DNA of 64,000 nucleotides from Bacteroidales bacterium (GTDB lineage Bacteria > Bacteroidota > Bacteroidia > Bacteroidales > UBA1402). The position numbers and the translations under genes were made by a program. Of this stretch, positions 45,380-54,893 are shown in pieces. Every line of letters begins with the position of its first letter. The stretch's first letter is position 1. A model generated the notes under the pieces. That model did not search any database. It saw nothing but the letters and a program-made list of their open reading frames with translations, and was not told where the DNA came from. The DNA lies in contig JAJFTH010000004.1 in assembly GCA_021373135.1 (NCBI GenBank), forward strand, positions 182,212 through 246,211. Direction: 5' to 3'.

Positions 45380-47227
45380 TCACTCCGCCAAAGTCAAATG
45401 CATTTCACAAGCCTTGCAGTCAAAACTGAGTTGTATGCGATCCTGATTGTGTACCAAAAATAAAGGTTCGTTGAAATGCCTGACCTCTTTGCCCGTTTTT
45501 GGACAAGCCCCCCATTCATGACGCAAGCAATACTTGTTGAACATCAAAACTTCTGACGGATCAGCCTTTTTTTCCTCTTTCGTAAAGTTTCCGGCCTCAA
45601 AAGCCGGATCAATCGAAGTGACACCATGAGCCTTGTAAAATTCAACAGCTTTCTGATTCAGGACATTACCTAAATAGGTCAGTGTTTTCTCAGGGAAAGC
45701 ATGCGTCGTCGGAACAATCCTTAACTCTTCCCGTCTATTATCAAGCATCCGGACTTTCTCCATTTTTTCACAAAGTTGACGCCTCAGTTCCGCCCACCTG
45801 GAAACCGGAACAAACCAATCTTTTTCCCAGTCGATTTCACAGGAAACCGCTTCAAAACGGGTATTCCCCAGCTTGGACAATTGCGTCCTGATATTTTCCT
45901 TTTGTGGTCTTGCTGCAGGTTCTTTTGACTGCTCAAAAGACATCACGGCACGATGAGATTCGTTGTCCTCCATACTTAAGGCAAAGCCGAATCCCGTTTC
46001 CCAACACTTGATGGAAACCGAGATGAAACGCTGCGCCGAAGGTTTTTCCAACTCCCGTTCAAAAGCCTGGTCAAAAGTACGGTATAACTGCGTATTGGGT
46101 TTGACATGCGTTGCCTGCGCCGGGAACAAACGGTTATCCTCCACCCTGTTCACGCGAAAACCCTCCATATTTCCCTGTTCATCAAAAAAACTCAGACCAT
46201 CGCCATTGGAAAAAGGTACGAGACCGGCAACAGTCAAGCTGTTTCCCCTAATTTCCTTCACCCGTCCTACCGGTTCACCCATCGACTTGGGTGTATCCGG
46301 ATTTCCCAGTTTATCCGGCCTTCCTTTGGTAAAATAGGTCGTAAAACCTCTGTTAAAACTTTTTTGGGGATTGGGTTGGAAAGTCAGTCTGCTATATCCG
46401 GAAGAAGCACGTTTCAGATCCGGACGTCTTCGGATAATTTCATCCAGTTTTTGGCGATACCAGGCCGTGACGTTTTTGACATAGGAAACATCCTTGAGAC
46501 GTCCTTCAATCTTAAAGGAACTGACACCGGCATCTATCAGTTCTTCAAGATACGGGGTTCGGTTCAGATCCTTGATGGAAAGCAAGTGTTTCTGACGTAT
46601 CAGAACTTTGCCGTCGGCATCCTCCAGATTATAGGGCAATCTGCAATATTGGGCACATTCTCCTCTATTGGCACTGCGACCGCAAAGTGCGCGGCTCAGA
46701 TAACACTGGCCACTGTAACTGACGCAAAGAGAACCATGAATGAAACACTCCAGCTGTACGGTTGTCTTGTCTGAGATCGCCTGTACTTGTTGCAGGGAGA
46801 GTTCTCTGGCCAGGACAACCTGCCTGAAACCTGCGTCCTCGAGAAAACGAACCTTTTCCGGTGTCCTGTTGTCCATTTGCGTACTGGCATGCAACGGTAT
46901 GGGCGGTAAATTCATCTGCAGAATACCCATATCCTGAATAATCAAGGCATCCACTCCTATCCGCCATAATTCCCAAATCAGGGATTCTACCTCCTTCAGC
47001 TCCTCATCGTACAGGATGACATTGACCGTAACATAGATACGTACCCGGTATTGATGTGCAAACGTGACCAGCTCAGCCAGATCTTCCAAACTATTACCCG
47101 CTGCTGCACGTGCTCCGAATTTCGGGGCTCCGATATAAACGGCATCCGCTCCATGTAAAACGGCCTCGCGCGCACATTCCGTATTTTTCGCCGGAGCCAA
47201 TAGTTCAATGTAACGTTGTTTCGACAT
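45380..47227 (-). CDS. U32 family peptidase-like protein (RlhA/TrhP-type RNA hydroxylation family)
   Basis: 615 residues from ATG at 47227; an upstream in-frame TTG at 47233 is unlikely. N-terminal U32 domain with ELLAPAKNTECAREAVLHGA, ALIIQDMGILQ, and the Cys-rich block ECFIHGSLCVSYSGQCYLSR ending GECAQYCRLPY, which could bind an Fe-S cluster. The C-terminal region is DUF3656-like, with a last Cys pattern CKAC. Though named peptidase, characterised relatives (E. coli RlhA, TrhP) hydroxylate 23S rRNA or tRNA. The DUF3656-type C-terminus favours the RlhA side, but Bacteroidota members are untested. Confidence 0.87.
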   Translation of the reverse strand: MSKQRYIELLAPAKNTECAREAVLHGADAVYIGAPKFGARAAAGNSLEDLAELVTFAHQYRVRIYVTVNVILYDEELKEVESLIWELWRIGVDALIIQDMGILQMNLPPIPLHASTQMDNRTPEKVRFLEDAGFRQVVLARELSLQQVQAISDKTTVQLECFIHGSLCVSYSGQCYLSRALCGRSANRGECAQYCRLPYNLEDADGKVLIRQKHLLSIKDLNRTPYLEELIDAGVSSFKIEGRLKDVSYVKNVTAWYRQKLDEIIRRRPDLKRASSGYSRLTFQPNPQKSFNRGFTTYFTKGRPDKLGNPDTPKSMGEPVGRVKEIRGNSLTVAGLVPFSNGDGLSFFDEQGNMEGFRVNRVEDNRLFPAQATHVKPNTQLYRTFDQAFERELEKPSAQRFISVSIKCWETGFGFALSMEDNESHRAVMSFEQSKEPAARPQKENIRTQLSKLGNTRFEAVSCEIDWEKDWFVPVSRWAELRRQLCEKMEKVRMLDNRREELRIVPTTHAFPEKTLTYLGNVLNQKAVEFYKAHGVTSIDPAFEAGNFTKEEKKADPSEVLMFNKYCLRHEWGACPKTGKEVRHFNEPLFLVHNQDRIQLSFDCKACEMHLTLAE

Positions 47228-47266
47228 CCTCAAAAGGTATTGTGATAAAAGAGAAAGGATATAGGT

Positions 47267-47299
47267 AACAAGCCTCCGGCCGGAATTCGAGGGCTTGTT
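47267..47299. terminator. Hairpin between the U32 and metA genes
   Basis: AACAAGCC (47267-47274) pairs with GGCTTGTT (47292-47299), with a self-complementary CCGGCCGG in the loop. It lies just beyond the metA stop. There is no long T-run on either side, so termination may be weak. Confidence 0.45.
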
Positions 47300-47309
47300 T
47301 GAAATTCAA

Positions 47310-48227
47310 TCATTTAATCTGATTAATATCAAACGGCGTCTCCTGATATACGAAATAATTCAGCCAATTCGTAAAAAGCAAGTTGGCATGAGACCTCCAA
47401 CGAACCACAGGCGGCAACTTCGGATCATCATCGGCGAAATAATTTTTTGGAATCTGAATGGACAAACCTTTGGCAAGATCACGCTTATATTCCGTACCCA
47501 ATGTATTCGGAGAATATTCAGAGTGACCGGTGATAAAGAATTCCCTGCCGTTTCTGGCCATCACCATGTAAACGCCAGATTCGTCAGACTCAGACAACAA
47601 GGTCAGTTCAGGTACTTTCAGAATATCTTCCCGGCGAATCTCAGTATATCTGCTATGGGGCACAAAAAACTCATCGTCGAAGCCTCTGAAAATCGAATTG
47701 AGCGGATTATTCATGTGATGTTTGAATACCCCGAACATTTTCTCAGGCAATGGGTATTTGGGTATTCCATAATGGTAAAAAAGACCGGCTTGAGCAGCCC
47801 AGCAAATGTACATTGTTGAAGTGACATGCGTTTTAGCCCAGGCAAATATTTCTTTTATCTCGTCCCAATAGGTAACTTCTTCATATTCGAGCAGTTCTAC
47901 GGGAGCTCCAGTGATGATCATACCATCATATTTCTGATTGCGCATACTGTAAAAAGTCTTGTAGAAGGCTTTCATGTGTTCAATCGGGGTATTCTTTGAG
48001 ATGTGACTCTTGATTTTCATGAAATCTATCTCCACCTGCAAAGGAGTATTTGACAGCAGACGTATCAGGTCTGTTTCAGTGGTGATCTTTAAAGGCATCA
48101 AATTGAGAATGACAATTCTCAACGGACGAATATCCTGCTCAGAGGCACGTCCGGAATTCATGACAAAAATATTCTCTTTCTTGAGAATCTCGATGGCGGG
48201 AAGTTGATCGGGTATATTTAAAGGCAT
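47310..48227 (-). CDS. metA: Homoserine O-acyltransferase MetA (predicted acetyl-CoA-specific)
   Basis: 305 residues. Catalytic Cys142 (YICWAAQAG), His235 and Glu237 ([10 protein letters not shown]) line up with E. coli MetA numbering. At position 111 it has Glu (GAPVELL) where succinyl-specific enzymes have Gly; Glu111 has been shown to make MetA enzymes prefer acetyl-CoA. So it should be homoserine O-acetyltransferase, giving O-acetylhomoserine for the MetY enzyme encoded 14 bp upstream in the same operon. The annotation 'succinyltransferase', often given to this family, would be wrong here. Confidence 0.93.
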   Translation of the reverse strand: MPLNIPDQLPAIEILKKENIFVMNSGRASEQDIRPLRIVILNLMPLKITTETDLIRLLSNTPLQVEIDFMKIKSHISKNTPIEHMKAFYKTFYSMRNQKYDGMIITGAPVELLEYEEVTYWDEIKEIFAWAKTHVTSTMYICWAAQAGLFYHYGIPKYPLPEKMFGVFKHHMNNPLNSIFRGFDDEFFVPHSRYTEIRREDILKVPELTLLSESDESGVYMVMARNGREFFITGHSEYSPNTLGTEYKRDLAKGLSIQIPKNYFADDDPKLPPVVRWRSHANLLFTNWLNYFVYQETPFDINQIK

Positions 48228-48241
48228 TTCTTTATACCGTT

Positions 48242-49528
48242 TTAAATCAATTCAAAAGCTTGTTCCAAGTCATCCTTGATATCGTCAATATGCTCCAAGC
48301 CTATGGAGAAACGAAGCAAATCAGGATAAACACCGGCTGCAGCCTGCGCTTCTTCACTCATTTGACGGTGGGTCGTCGATGACGGGTGTGTGATGATGCT
48401 CCTTACATCACCGATATTGGTCAGGTGTGTAATCAATTTTAGACTTTCCACAAATTTGACCGTCTTTTCATACCCACCCTTCACACGGAAAGTCAAGACA
48501 CAACCAAAGCCATGATGCAGATATTTTTTTGCAAGTTGATGATATTCATTGTTTTCAAGTCCCAAATAGCAAACATCAAATGTTTTCTCGTGTTGATCAA
48601 GCCATTTGGCCATTTCCATGGTAGTCTGACACATCTTGTCCACACGAATGGACAACGTTTCGACACCTTGCAGCATATTCCAGCTGTTGAACGGACTGAT
48701 GCAGGGTCCCAAATCGCGTAGGTTTTCAGCGACACAACGCATAGCGAAAGCACCATTTCCAAATTTATCCCAGAATTTCAATCCATGATAACCCTCCGAA
48801 GGTTCGGAATATTTAGGGAATTTACCATTTCCCCAATTGAAGTTTCCACCATCAATGATAATGCCTCCCATGCTGTTTCCATGACCGCCAATCCATTTGG
48901 TAGCACTCTCCACAACAATATTTGCGCCATATTCAATCGGCCGGCAAAGATAGCCACCGCAACCGAAAGTATTGTCGACAATCAATGGTATCTCATATTT
49001 CTGTGACAAGGCTGCCAGCTTTTCAAAATCAGGTACGTTGAATTTCGGATTGCCGATATTTTCGGTATAAAGAGCTTTTGTTTGCCCGTCAATCAGCTTT
49101 TCCATTTCTTCGGCAGAATCATCTTTGGCCATTCTTGCTTCAATGCCAAGGTCCTTTAAGGAAACAAAAAACAGATTGTATGTACCTCCGTAAAGGTATG
49201 GACTTGTCACAAAATTGTCACCGGCCTTCATGATATTCAGGATTGCAATCATTTCAGCGGCCTGACCGGAAGCCGTTGCAACAGCTGCAACACCACCTTC
49301 CAAAGCAGCCATCCTTTGTTCAAAAATGCTGTTCGTCGGGTTATTCAATCTTGTATATATATAAGGAGACACGCCTTCCTTAAAATCCAGGTTAAACAAA
49401 TCAGAACCATGTTCCGAACTGTCAAATGAATATGCTGTTGTCGGATAAATGGGTATCCCGCAAGAATTTGTCTGATCCGGTTTATATCCTGCATGAACTT
49501 GCAGTGTTTCAAAATGCAACTTTTTCAT
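48242..49528 (-). CDS. metY: O-acetylhomoserine sulfhydrylase (aminocarboxypropyltransferase)
   Basis: 428 residues from ATG at 49528. A longer frame begins at a TTG (49549) that falls in the -7 box, so it is rejected. Cys/Met-metabolism PLP fold: [41 protein letters not shown] lysine at Lys211 ([11 protein letters not shown]), and [14 protein letters not shown]. The long form and the [11 protein letters not shown] segment fit MetY rather than MetB/MetC. It makes homocysteine from O-acetylhomoserine and sulfide and is followed by metA, whose product supplies the substrate. Confidence 0.94.
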   Translation of the reverse strand: MKKLHFETLQVHAGYKPDQTNSCGIPIYPTTAYSFDSSEHGSDLFNLDFKEGVSPYIYTRLNNPTNSIFEQRMAALEGGVAAVATASGQAAEMIAILNIMKAGDNFVTSPYLYGGTYNLFFVSLKDLGIEARMAKDDSAEEMEKLIDGQTKALYTENIGNPKFNVPDFEKLAALSQKYEIPLIVDNTFGCGGYLCRPIEYGANIVVESATKWIGGHGNSMGGIIIDGGNFNWGNGKFPKYSEPSEGYHGLKFWDKFGNGAFAMRCVAENLRDLGPCISPFNSWNMLQGVETLSIRVDKMCQTTMEMAKWLDQHEKTFDVCYLGLENNEYHQLAKKYLHHGFGCVLTFRVKGGYEKTVKFVESLKLITHLTNIGDVRSIITHPSSTTHRQMSEEAQAAAGVYPDLLRFSIGLEHIDDIKDDLEQAFELI

Positions 49529-49546
49529 TTTTTCGAAATTTATTCG

Positions 49547-49554
49547 CAAAGGTA
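49547..49554 (-). promoter_or_regulatory. -7 box of the metY-metA operon
   Basis: The minus strand reads TACCTTTG, an exact TAnnTTTG match, 19 bp before the metY ATG at 49528. The leader would be only about a dozen bases, leaving no room for a riboswitch after this start site. Confidence 0.5.
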
Positions 49555-49784
49555 GGAATTTTTTGCGTTTATTATTTCGTCTGCCTATCCTGAAATAGTT
49601 TGCAGGTCAATATTATCTGTGATTTCTTTTCGTATCAAAAAAAATAATACATTTACCGGGTTGATAAGATTTCAACTTTGAAAGGAAATGGTAGGAAGAA
49701 AAATATGTTTTTAAACATGTATCTATTCGTAAGTAATTTGGAGCTTTTATCGCTCTTTTATATAAACCTGAAATCAGGAGGCCT

Positions 49785-50390
49785 ATGAGAAACGAGGACA
49801 AGAATATGTATAAAGCTATTCGGAAGGGAGATATTAAGTCTTTCGAAAGTTTCTATATGAAGAATCAACCTCGTTTATTCGCTTATGGAATGGGCATACT
49901 TGATGACGAAGAGGCTATAAAAGATTTGATTCAAGAAACATTTATGACCTTTTGGGAACATCGGGAAAATATTATTGCAGATTATTCGGTAACGGCCTAT
50001 TTATTCAAGATCTTTCATAACAGCTGCTTGAAATATTTGAGAATGCAAGCCATACAAAGTAATTTTTCGCAGCTTTCAGATTTAAAAATTAAAGAAATGG
50101 AGATTTCTTTCTATGATCCGGACAAGAATATTTTCGGTTCTGTCTTTATGCATGAAGTGGAAGAACTGTATGAGAAAGCTGTAGAAAAATTGCCCGAACA
50201 ATGCCGTGATATTTTTATAATGAGCAAACAAAAAGACATGAGAAGTGCAGAAATAGCTTTAAAATTGGGTCTTTCCGTACGGACTGTCGAAAATCAAACA
50301 TACAAAGCAGTACATATATTAAGACAAGCGATGAAAGATTATGCTTTGCCGATCATTGCAATGTTTGAAGTTCTTAACATCTTTTTATAA
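49785..50390 (+). CDS. ECF RNA polymerase sigma factor (FecI-like)
   Basis: 201 residues. Region 2: SFYMKNQPRLFAYGMGI and DLIQETFMTFWEH. Region 4: KLPEQCRDIFIMSKQKDMRS and ALKLGLSVRTVENQTYKA, a helix-turn-helix. ATG at 49785 has an AGGAGG three bases upstream, which is strong but close; a second start at 49806 (MYKAIRKGD) has GAGGAC at better spacing. Followed 12 bp later by a FecR-like anti-sigma gene and then SusC/SusD, the usual arrangement for a glycan-responsive Bacteroidota PUL. Confidence 0.92.
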   Translation: MRNEDKNMYKAIRKGDIKSFESFYMKNQPRLFAYGMGILDDEEAIKDLIQETFMTFWEHRENIIADYSVTAYLFKIFHNSCLKYLRMQAIQSNFSQLSDLKIKEMEISFYDPDKNIFGSVFMHEVEELYEKAVEKLPEQCRDIFIMSKQKDMRSAEIALKLGLSVRTVENQTYKAVHILRQAMKDYALPIIAMFEVLNIFL

Positions 50391-50402
50391 CGAGAAAACA
50401 AA

Positions 50403-51395
50403 ATGATCAGCGACATCAACAACATATTACTTATTAAATACCTGCGTAACGAACTAAACGAAACAGAAGGCAAGCAAGTGCTCGGTTGGTTACAGGAAAA
50501 AGAAGAAAATAAAGATTTTCTTTTTGGGCTCAAAGAAGTTTACACACTGAGCAGATGGAAAGATTTGCAGGCAAAATCAGACACAGCCCATGGATGGGAG
50601 GAACTCCAATCAGAAATAAAAGAAGTTGCCAAATCAAAACATCCCAAGCTGATCCTGTCGATCGCACGTTATGCAGCGGTTGCTGTTATCGTTTTTGGGC
50701 TTGGCTTTTTCCTACGCGACTTCAGCTATAAAGACAAATTAACATACAACATGGTGAAAACAGCGTCAGGAGAGCATTCAACGCTGATTCTGAGTGATGG
50801 AACCAAAGTAAAATTAAATGAGAACTCAAGATTGATTTACCCAACCAGCTTCGATAAAGATGGCCGGAGAGTCAGCCTGAAAGGTGAGGCCTATTTTGAA
50901 GCCGCTCACAATAAAAAACGACCTTTCTTTGTAAATGTCGGGACATACACTGTAAAAGTCCTGGGAACAAAATTCAATATAGATGCCTACCCTGACCAAT
51001 TATACGTTTATACAAGCTTGAAGGAAGGCAAAGTACAGATTGTTGACAATACCGAAGAATCAAAGGTCATATCAGAGCTAAAACCAGGTACCCAATTAAG
51101 TTACAACAAACAATCCGGGGAATTTTTTGTAAAAACAGTTGATACGAATGAAATTGGTGACTGGACAAATGGACAAGTTGTACTCAAACGGGAAACTTTG
51201 GAAGAAGTTGTAACAAGATTGGAGAAAAAATATAGATATACATTTGATATTCAAAACAATAGCATCAGCAAACTAACTTACAACATAACCATAGATAACG
51301 AACCGCTGGAAGAAATACTTAGTAATATTCACTTTATAACGCCACAAGTTCATTATTCTATAAACGAAGATAAAAAGACCGTCACTTTAAAGTAG
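50403..51395 (+). CDS. FecR-family anti-sigma factor
   Basis: 330 residues: an N-terminal cytoplasmic sigma-binding part, one membrane helix (YAAVAVIVFGLGFFL, about 86-100), then a periplasmic FecR domain (GEHSTLILSDGTKVKLNENS, RVSLKGEAYFEAAH, VKVLGTKFNIDAY) and a DUF4974-like C-terminal domain (LEEVVTRLEKKYRYTFDI). It should receive a signal from the STN domain of the adjacent SusC-type transporter and release the sigma factor. Confidence 0.93.
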   Translation: MISDINNILLIKYLRNELNETEGKQVLGWLQEKEENKDFLFGLKEVYTLSRWKDLQAKSDTAHGWEELQSEIKEVAKSKHPKLILSIARYAAVAVIVFGLGFFLRDFSYKDKLTYNMVKTASGEHSTLILSDGTKVKLNENSRLIYPTSFDKDGRRVSLKGEAYFEAAHNKKRPFFVNVGTYTVKVLGTKFNIDAYPDQLYVYTSLKEGKVQIVDNTEESKVISELKPGTQLSYNKQSGEFFVKTVDTNEIGDWTNGQVVLKRETLEEVVTRLEKKYRYTFDIQNNSISKLTYNITIDNEPLEEILSNIHFITPQVHYSINEDKKTVTLK

Positions 51396-51512
51396 AAATC
51401 ACTATTTCATCAATGGATCAACTCTATTGACAGCCAGAATTATGCCCAAAATAAAGCTGATTTATAAAAAATGACTTTAAATTTCATTGTACAAACCTTA
51501 AATCAAAAAATT

Positions 51513-54500
51513 ATGATTTTTAAACCAAAAGTAATCAGAAAGAGAACCTCGCGGTTATTCTCTACCGCCGTTGTCTATGCTGGACAAACATTCTGCAAAC
51601 GAATGCTGTTAATTGCTGCTCTGATGTGCTGTGTAAGCATTGCGAATGCACAGGACAAGAAAGTAACATTACATGCTGTGGATAAACCTTTATCAGCTGT
51701 TTTAGCCGACTTGGGCAAACAGACCAAATACAAGTTTTTCTACAGCGACAATGTGACAGACCCCAATCTAAAAGTCACTTTGAATGTGACCGATCAGCCC
51801 TTAAAGTCGGTTTTAGAGCAATTATTCAAAGGTAAAGACGTTGGTTTCTTACTCAAGAAAAAACAGATCTTGTTGTTTAAGAAAAGCGATGAGGCTGTTC
51901 AAAGTGCCGAAAACGGCATAAGAAAAATAAGTGGTACCGTCACTGATCATGAAGGAAAAGCGATTATTGGGGCCAGTGTCATTGTAAAAAACACTGGAAA
52001 AGGTATCACGACCGATATGGAAGGAAAATATAAGATAGATGTTTCTGAGAATTCTGTCCTTCAATTTTCCTATATCGGCTTTGAGAGTAAAGAGATTCTC
52101 GTCAAAAACAGTGCTGTCATTGACATCCGGATGAAAGAAACCAGCAAGGCCTTGGACGAAGTCGTCGTAGTCGGCTATGGCACTCAAAGGAAAAAAGACC
52201 TGACAAGTTCCATTGTCACGGTAAGTGCAGACGAAATTGCCAATCTTGCGGTTTCAAACGTCGCATCCGCCTTACAGGGAAGGATGTCCGGCGTCCAAAT
52301 TACCAAAGACGGTACTCCCGGAGGCAGCCCAACCATCCGTATCCGTGGTACCGGCTCCATCAATAATTCCAGTCCGCTGTTTGTCGTAGACGGCATGATT
52401 GTTGACAACATAGATTACCTTGGCCAAAATGACATTGAGAGCGTCTCTGTACTGAAAGATGCTTCTGCGTCAGCCATTTATGGAGTCAGAGCCGCCAATG
52501 GAGTCATCATGGTCACCACCAAAAAAGGCGTCAAAGACGGTACAATCAATGTTTTTGTCAATTCTTATGCAGGGATTAAAACACCATCCAATCTTTTGCG
52601 TCAGGCAAATGGAGAACAATACGTCACCCTGTATAATGAAAAGATGGATTATCTGGGTTCTCCGGAAAACAAGGTTGCCTACAGTACCTTCAATACTTCC
52701 ACCAACTGGGTAGACGAAGTGACCACCAGTTCCTTCACCAACAGTGACGACGTCAGTATTCAGGGTGGAACCGAGAAATCATCCTATAACGTCGGCATCA
52801 ACTACCTGAAAGAAGACGGTTTGATCAAAGACAACACATATAATCGGTTGGGCATGAGGGCAAACTATGATTTCAAAATCAACAAACACGTCAAAACAGG
52901 TTTAAACTTTGCCTTTACGAGTGCCACTTCAAAGCCGTATAATGGAGATTTGTTGGTTCAGGCATTTAAAGGTTTGCCCCTTATGGCACCAAAAAATGCC
53001 GACGGCACTTTTGTAGATCCGATCAGTTTGGCGATTTCCGTAGGACAATCTTCAAATCCGGCTGCAACATTGTATTACAACCATCAGTGGAACAATGCAT
53101 ATAATGCACTGGCCAATTTCTATCTGGATGTCAATCTGCTTAAGAACCTGTCATTCAAGACGACTCTGGGATTCAACCCCAATTTAAGCCGGTACATCAG
53201 CTTTACGCCGACTTACGATGTGGGATCTTTCCAGAAAAACACCACAAACAGCATGTCAAAATCGAGGGGAGACAATCTGAATACCTCCTGGGACAACACC
53301 CTGACGTATGAAACGACCATTCATAAGGATCACAATATCAAGGCTATGGTAGGCTATTCCTACCGTATTCAGACCTATGACAATTTGTATGCTTCTGCCA
53401 GCGGATTGGTGGACCTGCCGGAAATCAATCAAAGTTTTCTGTTCTTAAGTTTAGGAAAAACAGATTCTTATGCCATACAAGCTTCTGACGGAGGTGGTAA
53501 AACTGTTCAGATAGGTTATATGAGCCGATTGAACTATGACTACAAACACAAATACCTGTTAAACGTCACGATGCGAGCCGACGGATCTTCCAAATTCCCG
53601 AGCGACAACCGTTGGGGATACTTTCCTTCAGTCGGTATGGGTTGGGTCATTTCACAGGAACCTTTCATGCAAAACTTTCCGGCGATCAATTTCTTGAAGT
53701 TGAGAGGCGGATGGGGATTGCTTGGAAATGATAATATTCCGTCCAACATCTATAATCCGGTTGTTGACAACGCCGATTATCGTTCAGTGATTTTCGGTTC
53801 CGGCCAAAATTCCGGTAATGGAGCTGTATCACATGCTGCTACGGTAAGCCAATCATACAACCCGAACCTGAAATGGGAAACGGTAGACGAAACCAACATC
53901 GGATTGGATATAACCACACTGAACAATCGCTTGACCGGAGCCATCGACTGGTATTACAAAATGACAACCAATGCCATTTTCTCTACGACAGCTTTGGGAA
54001 GTTCGGGCATTGACCCGAGTGGTGTTTGGGGAAATTATGCAGACGTCTTAAACACCGGTATTGAGTTGAGTGCCGGATGGCAAGATAAAATCAACGATAA
54101 ATTTTCTTATTCGTTGAATGCCAATTTTACCTATAACAAAAACAAGATGCATGACATCAGTGCTGCCGGTGCCAGCTATTACGATTTCTCCTACAGCGAT
54201 ACTCCAACGATAACCCGCACAGCCAAAGGACATTCCATCGGCGAATTCTTTGGATATAAGGCTATCGGCGTTTTTCAAAATGCAGAAGATATTGCTGCTT
54301 ATCCCCACTTGCTGGGTACCATTCCCGGAGATCTTATCTTCGAGGATGTAAACGGCGATAAGAATCTGGATGCAGCTGACCGTACTTATTTAGGCAATCC
54401 GAACCCTCCGTTTCTTTACGGCTTCAACATCGGTTTAAAATACGAGAATCTTGACTTTAACATGTTCTGCCAAGGCGTAGCAGGCAATAAGATTTTCAAT

Positions 54501-54884
54501 GCAAACCGTATGCTTCGCTATCAAACCGAAAACTACGATTTGAATTTCTACAACAACAGATGGCATGGAGAAGGTACTTCCAATTCCTATCCGTCTGCAG
54601 TCATGTCCAATCCGACCACTCCTAATTCGTTTTATGTAGAGAGCGGTAGCTATTTTCGCCTCAAGACCATACAATTAGGTTACACGTTGCCCTTCAGCAC
54701 AATCAAAGCTTTGGGTGTACAAAAAGCCCGGCTCTATGTGAACGCAGAAAATCCGTTGACAATATTTGGCTACAACGGTTATTCTCCCGAAGTATCTTCT
54801 TCGACTATTTTGATGAGTGGTGCTGACAGAGGAGTTTATCCTCTTTCATCCATCTATTGTTTCGGCGTTAACCTTGTCTTCTAA
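51513..54884 (+). CDS. SusC/RagA-type TonB-dependent transporter with STN domain
   Basis: About 1,123 residues from ATG at 51513; ATG at 51471 would add 14 residues before the signal peptide and is possible. The order is signal peptide (to ANAQ), STN domain (VTLHAVDKPLSAVLADLGKQ) for sigma/anti-sigma signalling, a CarboxypepD-regulatory-like domain (ISGTVTDHEGKAIIGASV), the plug (LDEVVVVGYGTQRKKDLTSS, SSPLFVVDGMIVDN), and a 22-strand barrel ending in Phe (YCFGVNLVF). It imports oligosaccharides with its SusD partner. The STN domain explains the upstream ECF/FecR pair. Confidence 0.95.
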   Translation: MIFKPKVIRKRTSRLFSTAVVYAGQTFCKRMLLIAALMCCVSIANAQDKKVTLHAVDKPLSAVLADLGKQTKYKFFYSDNVTDPNLKVTLNVTDQPLKSVLEQLFKGKDVGFLLKKKQILLFKKSDEAVQSAENGIRKISGTVTDHEGKAIIGASVIVKNTGKGITTDMEGKYKIDVSENSVLQFSYIGFESKEILVKNSAVIDIRMKETSKALDEVVVVGYGTQRKKDLTSSIVTVSADEIANLAVSNVASALQGRMSGVQITKDGTPGGSPTIRIRGTGSINNSSPLFVVDGMIVDNIDYLGQNDIESVSVLKDASASAIYGVRAANGVIMVTTKKGVKDGTINVFVNSYAGIKTPSNLLRQANGEQYVTLYNEKMDYLGSPENKVAYSTFNTSTNWVDEVTTSSFTNSDDVSIQGGTEKSSYNVGINYLKEDGLIKDNTYNRLGMRANYDFKINKHVKTGLNFAFTSATSKPYNGDLLVQAFKGLPLMAPKNADGTFVDPISLAISVGQSSNPAATLYYNHQWNNAYNALANFYLDVNLLKNLSFKTTLGFNPNLSRYISFTPTYDVGSFQKNTTNSMSKSRGDNLNTSWDNTLTYETTIHKDHNIKAMVGYSYRIQTYDNLYASASGLVDLPEINQSFLFLSLGKTDSYAIQASDGGGKTVQIGYMSRLNYDYKHKYLLNVTMRADGSSKFPSDNRWGYFPSVGMGWVISQEPFMQNFPAINFLKLRGGWGLLGNDNIPSNIYNPVVDNADYRSVIFGSGQNSGNGAVSHAATVSQSYNPNLKWETVDETNIGLDITTLNNRLTGAIDWYYKMTTNAIFSTTALGSSGIDPSGVWGNYADVLNTGIELSAGWQDKINDKFSYSLNANFTYNKNKMHDISAAGASYYDFSYSDTPTITRTAKGHSIGEFFGYKAIGVFQNAEDIAAYPHLLGTIPGDLIFEDVNGDKNLDAADRTYLGNPNPPFLYGFNIGLKYENLDFNMFCQGVAGNKIFNANRMLRYQTENYDLNFYNNRWHGEGTSNSYPSAVMSNPTTPNSFYVESGSYFRLKTIQLGYTLPFSTIKALGVQKARLYVNAENPLTIFGYNGYSPEVSSSTILMSGADRGVYPLSSIYCFGVNLVF

Positions 54885-54893
54885 ATCGATATT

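Noticed and set aside
46106..46774. Open frame of 222 codons on the plus strand
   Set aside because: It runs antisense through the U32 peptidase gene, has no recognisable domain or ribosome site, and the sense strand has clear motifs throughout.
49550..49784. Possible SAM riboswitch ahead of metY
   Set aside because: A CTTATCAA-like string is present on the minus strand, but the following conserved SAM-I core is missing and the -7 box lies downstream of it, so it would not be in the mRNA.
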